A DNA stretch of 64,000 bases from Oscillospiraceae bacterium Zagget12. Its GTDB lineage: Bacteria; Bacillota; Clostridia; UBA1381. The translations under genes and the position numbers were made by a program. The notes under the pieces were generated by a model. The model was not told where the DNA came from. It did not search any database and saw nothing but the letters and a program-made list of their open reading frames with translations. The stretch is taken from contig MSHM01000023.1 in the NCBI GenBank assembly GCA_001941225.1, forward strand, positions 1 to 64,000. The letters are read 5' to 3'. Shown piece after piece: positions 60,523 through 64,000 of the stretch (position 1 is the stretch's first letter; every line of letters begins with the position of its first letter).

Positions 60523-63120
60523 ATGTTCAAAAATTCAAAGAAAAATTTGAAAAAATTAGGCGTATTTTCTTTGGTTCTTGCACAGGTTGCCGCTGTAGGC
60601 ATTGTTGCTCCGGCTACAAGCGCGAGCGCGTTTGCGGGTAGCGCAATCACAAGAAACATGGAAAATCTTGACAGAGGCGTTGTTGCCACAAAAACAGACG
60701 ACGGCGTGCTGGTTTCATGGAGAAGACTCGGCACAGAGCCGGCTGACACCACATTTACTCTTTACAGAAACAAAGAGAAAATCGCGGAGGGTGCAATAAC
60801 AAACTATCTTGACGCATCGGGCACCGTCAACGACAACTATACGGTAGTTGCGGACGGAAAAATGTCTGACAGCGTAGGCGTTTGGGAAAACGGTTATCTT
60901 GATATTCCTCTTGCGGAATCTCCGGAGAGTGATGTTGTTCAGATGGACAGAAACGGTGTTTATATCGGTTCGTATGCGCCCGGCGACTCATCATACGGCG
61001 ACCTTGACGGCGACGGTCAATATGAAATCGTTATGATGTGGAACCCGTCAGACGCTAAGGACGCTGCCACAACAGGTCAGACAGGTAAGGTTTATATCGA
61101 CGCATATAAGCTTGACGGTACATTCCTTTGGAGAATTGACATGGGTTACAATATCCGTGCCGGTCAACACGATACAATGCTTAACGTAGCCGACTTCAAT
61201 AACGACGGTAAGGCTGAGGTTATGCTTAGAACTGCCGACGGTACAACCGACGGTCAGGGCAATGTTATAGGCGACGCGTCAAGAGGCGAAACCTATGAAA
61301 GCAGCTGGGCTGCTCTTAACGCTGGTAAAAACCTACAGGGTCCTCTTTATGTAACGGTATTTGAGGGCGAAACAGGTAAGGCGCTTGACACTATTGACTA
61401 CTATCCGAATAACCAGTCGGGTTCACAGGCTGTTTCTCTTACATTCGGTGATGACTTCGGTAACCGTTCGGAAAGATATAACTCAACAATAGCTTATCTT
61501 GACGGACAGACACCGTCTGTTGTATTCGCGAGAGGTTATTACTACGGTAAAAATATCTCCACTCCTAACGGACGTAGTGCGGCTGCCGCTTACAGCTTTA
61601 AGAACAACAAGCTGACAATGGATTGGTCATTTGATACATCTGAGTCGAAGTATAACGACTATATCGGTCAAGGTAACCACCAGATTGAGGCGGGCGACGT
61701 TGACGGCGACGGCAAGGACGAGGTTATCTACGGTGCTTTGGCTTGGGACAATGACGGTTCTATTTTGTGGTGTACTTTCCAGGAGCACGGCGACGCTATG
61801 CACCTCGGCGACTTTGACCCGACTAAGGAAGGCCTTGAGTTCATGAAGGCTTACGAGGATTATACCGAGGGCGGAGAACAGTTCTCTTATACAGGCGCAA
61901 AGCTTTCACCGTTCATCACATCTGATACAATTATAAAGAATTCGGCTGCGGCATCTGCAATGAGCGAAACCGAGCATGCTTGGGGTATTACTCTTCAGAA
62001 CGCGGCTACAGGCGAATACTATCAGATTCATAACGGCGTTAAGGATACAGGCCGTGCTATGATTGCAAACATCGGTTATGAAGATACCTACTATGTAATG
62101 TGGGGTGCAGGTTCATCGGGTTACTGGGATAACGAAGGTAACGAGCTTTCCGATTTGGGCGCGTCTATGAACGGCAGAATCTACTGGACAGGCGACCTTC
62201 AGGATGAACTTCAGGACCACAACGGAGAAGGTCAGGAAATCACTATCACAAAGTGGAATGACACAACAAAGAAACTTGAAACAATATTTGAGGGTGAGGG
62301 TTCACACTCAATCAACAGCACAAAGGGTAACCCGAACTTACAGGCAGACCTTCTCGGTGACTGGAGAGAAGAAATCGTTTCCTATACTATCATAGGCACA
62401 AACGAGGAAAAGGAAACTATGACCATCAAGGGTGACTGGGATAAGGACGTAGAAGTTGAAATGGATAAGACGACATATCAGTATGCGCTCAGAATCTATG
62501 AGACTCCGTACCCGACAGATTATAACTTCTATACGCTTGCTCACGACGATATTTACAGAAACTCGTCAGCGGCGGATACAAACTGCTATAACCAGCCGCC
62601 TCATATCAGCTGGTATATGAATGACGCTATAGAGAATTCAGAGTACACAACTCAGCCCGATGCTAATATCAAGCTTGTTTCAAACAACTATAAGGCTAAG
62701 GACTTTAACGAGGCAGACCTTCCTGAGGCAGGTTCATCTTCAAGCGCAGGTACAATTACCTTGCAGATTGGCAGCAACATTCTTACAGCTGACGGCGTTG
62801 CAACAACTCTTGATGTACCCGCTCAGATTATCGGCGACAGAACAATGGTTCCGCTCCGCGCGATATTCGAGGCACTTGGTGCAAGCGTTGATTGGGACGG
62901 CGATACTCGCACAGTTACATCCGTAAAGGGTGACATAACAGTTAAGCTCACCATAGGCGAAAACGCTATCTATAAGAACGGCGAGGCTAAAGAGCTTGAT
63001 GTTGCAGGTCAGATTGTTGACGACAGAACACTTGTTCCTGTACGTGCAATAGCTGAAAGCTTTGATTCAGATGTTGCTTGGGACGCTGATACTCAGACCG
63101 TAACAATAACAGCTAAATAA
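60523..63120 (+). CDS. Secreted PL11 rhamnogalacturonan lyase with CuAO-N-like tail (second copy)
   Basis: An 865-residue relative of the lyase at 8320, with signal peptide ending SAFA, NLDRGVVATKTDDGVLVSWRRLG, Ca-site blades (DLDGDGQYEIVM, DFNNDGKAEVMLR, DVDGDGKDEVIYG) and ADLLGDWREEIV. The C-terminal CuAO-N-like domain (about 745-865) has RTMVPLRAIFEALGASVDWD and RTLVPVRAIAESFDSDV. Many GAC/GGT codons and fewer rare ones than the neighbours suggest high expression. The start at 60523 has GGGAGG upstream. The two lyases are diverged paralogues, not a recent duplicate. Confidence 0.92.
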   Translation: MFKNSKKNLKKLGVFSLVLAQVAAVGIVAPATSASAFAGSAITRNMENLDRGVVATKTDDGVLVSWRRLGTEPADTTFTLYRNKEKIAEGAITNYLDASGTVNDNYTVVADGKMSDSVGVWENGYLDIPLAESPESDVVQMDRNGVYIGSYAPGDSSYGDLDGDGQYEIVMMWNPSDAKDAATTGQTGKVYIDAYKLDGTFLWRIDMGYNIRAGQHDTMLNVADFNNDGKAEVMLRTADGTTDGQGNVIGDASRGETYESSWAALNAGKNLQGPLYVTVFEGETGKALDTIDYYPNNQSGSQAVSLTFGDDFGNRSERYNSTIAYLDGQTPSVVFARGYYYGKNISTPNGRSAAAAYSFKNNKLTMDWSFDTSESKYNDYIGQGNHQIEAGDVDGDGKDEVIYGALAWDNDGSILWCTFQEHGDAMHLGDFDPTKEGLEFMKAYEDYTEGGEQFSYTGAKLSPFITSDTIIKNSAAASAMSETEHAWGITLQNAATGEYYQIHNGVKDTGRAMIANIGYEDTYYVMWGAGSSGYWDNEGNELSDLGASMNGRIYWTGDLQDELQDHNGEGQEITITKWNDTTKKLETIFEGEGSHSINSTKGNPNLQADLLGDWREEIVSYTIIGTNEEKETMTIKGDWDKDVEVEMDKTTYQYALRIYETPYPTDYNFYTLAHDDIYRNSSAADTNCYNQPPHISWYMNDAIENSEYTTQPDANIKLVSNNYKAKDFNEADLPEAGSSSSAGTITLQIGSNILTADGVATTLDVPAQIIGDRTMVPLRAIFEALGASVDWDGDTRTVTSVKGDITVKLTIGENAIYKNGEAKELDVAGQIVDDRTLVPVRAIAESFDSDVAWDADTQTVTITAK

Positions 63121-63133
63121 TCTATGCAAATTT

Positions 63134-63163
63134 AAAGAGGACGCTTGGGCGTCCTCTTTTTCT
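63134..63163 (+). terminator. Terminator of the second PL11 gene
   Basis: AAAGAGGACGC (63134-63144) and GCGTCCTCTTT (63149-63159) around TTGG, then a T run. Confidence 0.9.
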
Positions 63164-63235
63164 GCGTACAAAGCCGACAGGCTTTGTATGCCTTGCTATA
63201 GGAAAGAGCGTTTTACCGCCTCTAAAACCGCATAC

Positions 63236-63268
63236 AAAAAGGAACCGCTGAAATTGCGGTTCCTTTTT
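63236..63268. terminator. Bidirectional hairpin terminator
   Basis: AAAAAGGAACCGC and GCGGTTCCTTTTT arms (63236-63247 and 63256-63268). It probably ends the minus-strand Cys-rich gene. Confidence 0.75.
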
Positions 63269-63302
63269 GCCTTAACGGCAATCGAGTGCCGTTCTTTTTG
63301 GT

Positions 63303-63491
63303 TTAGCAGCAATCGTCGCGGCTGCGCTCGCACGGGTCGCAGCAGGGTTCGCAACAGCAATTATTATTGTTGTTGCCTCCGAAAATGTTGCCGTCACAGC
63401 ATAGCAATACAAGAACGACAATTATAATTATCCAAATCCACTGGTCGCCTCCGCTGCCGTTGCATCCTCCGAATAGTCCCATAATACTCAC
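63303..63491 (-). CDS. Small membrane protein with Cys-rich tail
   Basis: A 62-residue protein: Gly-rich start (MGLFGGCNGSGGDQ), one hydrophobic helix WIWIIIIVVLVLL, an Asn run and a tail with clustered cysteines (CCCEPCCDPC...CC). GGAAAGG precedes a GTG at 63491; the ATG at 63482 is an alternative. Small Gly/Cys proteins of this kind occur in spore formers and may be coat or envelope proteins or bind metal. I do not recognise the family. Confidence 0.6.
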   Translation of the reverse strand: MSIMGLFGGCNGSGGDQWIWIIIIVVLVLLCCDGNIFGGNNNNNCCCEPCCDPCERSRDDCC

Positions 63492-63631
63492 ATAACCTTT
63501 CCGCCCGCAATACTCATAAATTCCCGCGCCTTACTGCGGGCAGGCAAGGCGAAAGGGGAATTTTACATATGCGTTGCCGCCGCGAAAATGGCGAAACACA
63601 AATCGGATTATTCAGCGTAATGACACTAAAA

Positions 63632-63668
63632 AACCTCCTTTTAGCATATATTATGCCGCAGGGAGGTT
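63632..63668 (-). terminator. Terminator of the 94-residue gene
   Basis: AACCTCC (63632-63638) pairs with GGAGGTT (63662-63668) with an inner GCATA/TATGC; six T follow on the minus strand. Confidence 0.75.
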
Positions 63669-63673
63669 AAAGG

Positions 63674-63958
63674 TTACGAAACCGACGACTCCGTAAAGAT
63701 ATAATTTCCGAAGTCATCGCGGGTGACGTATAGAATTATTTTAGGCTGCGAAAATCTTTTTATGACGGTTACCCAGCCTTTTTCGGTCGCCTCTATGGGA
63801 GTGTAAAGAGCGTTGGGATAATGCGTTTCGACATAATGCGATATTCTTTCGTGCTGTTCCTTAAAGCGCATTTTGTTGAACGGTCCCTTGCCGGCAACCG
63901 CGCCGTAAACTCCCGCCGCCGCTGCCGCGCCTATGAGAAATATGGTTTTCTTTTTCAT
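63674..63958 (-). CDS. Small exported or membrane-anchored protein of unknown function
   Basis: A 94-residue protein with a positively charged start and one hydrophobic segment (MKKKTIFLIGAAAAAGVYGAVAG), then a soluble part rich in aromatic and charged residues. I recognise no family. CGGAGG precedes the ATG. The upstream neighbour lies beyond the window. Confidence 0.65.
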   Translation of the reverse strand: MKKKTIFLIGAAAAAGVYGAVAGKGPFNKMRFKEQHERISHYVETHYPNALYTPIEATEKGWVTVIKRFSQPKIILYVTRDDFGNYIFTESSVS

Positions 63959-64000
63959 TTTAATTCCTCCGTTTCGCCGTTTTGCGACGGCATAAATTGC

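Noticed and set aside
63569-63670. 33-residue plus-strand frame with AAAGGGG ten bases upstream
   Set aside because: It ends inside the terminator of the opposite gene, has Arg-rich unrelated composition and no promoter; the match is probably chance.

Overview
The window reads as chromosomal DNA of an endospore-forming, pectin- and glycogen-metabolising member of the Clostridia (Bacillota). The evidence is a SpoIIE gene behind a Spo0A-type promoter, RNase Y with YmdB, a Noc/ParB protein, lipobox solute-binding proteins, near-consensus sigma-A promoters (-35, 17 bp, -10) and G-rich Shine-Dalgarno sites. Two rhamnogalacturonan lyases, a galactanase and KduI point to a plant-cell-wall (pectin) degrader of the gut type. 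The genus cannot be fixed from the sequence. No phage, transposase, CRISPR array or rRNA is seen; the only tRNA is tRNA-Ser(CGA) at 15151.

Layout. 0.4-2.7 kb: noc behind a structured leader, then a MATE exporter. 2.7-11 kb: a pectin side-chain locus with a GH53 galactanase, an LplB/LplC/lipoprotein sugar ABC importer and a PL11 lyase. 11-16.7 kb: an ABC exporter, a lipobox subtilase with a Thr/Pro/Glu repeat array, tRNA-Ser and a second MATE protein. 16.7-23.3 kb: a PurF-like paralogue without glutaminase residues, purF, metH and metF. 23.4-26.3 kb: galU, two XRE regulators in a repeat-rich stretch, a candidate small RNA and a phosphodiesterase. 26.4-36 kb: spoIIE, typA, an L,D-transpeptidase, a TauE/SafE permease, ymdB and rny. 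36.5-47.5 kb: a complete glycogen cluster (glgB, glgC, glgD, glgA, glgP, GH13). 47.5-52.6 kb: uronate catabolism (RpiB/DhuI-like isomerase, TIM-barrel isomerase, kduI), putP and an AlkD-like protein. 52.7-64 kb: an amidase-domain protein, a heterodimeric ABC exporter, a glutamine amidotransferase, an operon of ABC-F, a ThyX-like protein and folA, a second PL11 lyase, and two small proteins.

How the genes fit together. PL11 lyases and GH53 cut rhamnogalacturonan-I and its galactan side chains outside the cell. The LplBC importer probably takes up the oligomers, and KduI and the RpiB-like enzyme isomerise the unsaturated uronate. Glucose phosphates flow through GlgC/GlgD, GlgA and GlgB into glycogen, and GlgP and the GH13 enzyme release it. 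MetF feeds methyl-THF to MetH, while FolA and possibly the ThyX-like protein serve folate and thymidylate.

The most unusual signals are non-coding or in domain composition: structured RNA on both sides of rny, including a helix over its start codon; a compact three-way junction with complementary loops at the predicted 5' end of the typA mRNA; a three-way junction followed by a terminator-like hairpin ahead of noc; a mirror-symmetric promoter between metF and galU; histone-H1-like tails on GlgB and GlgA but not on GlgC, GlgD or GlgP; and a PurF paralogue whose glutaminase site is erased.
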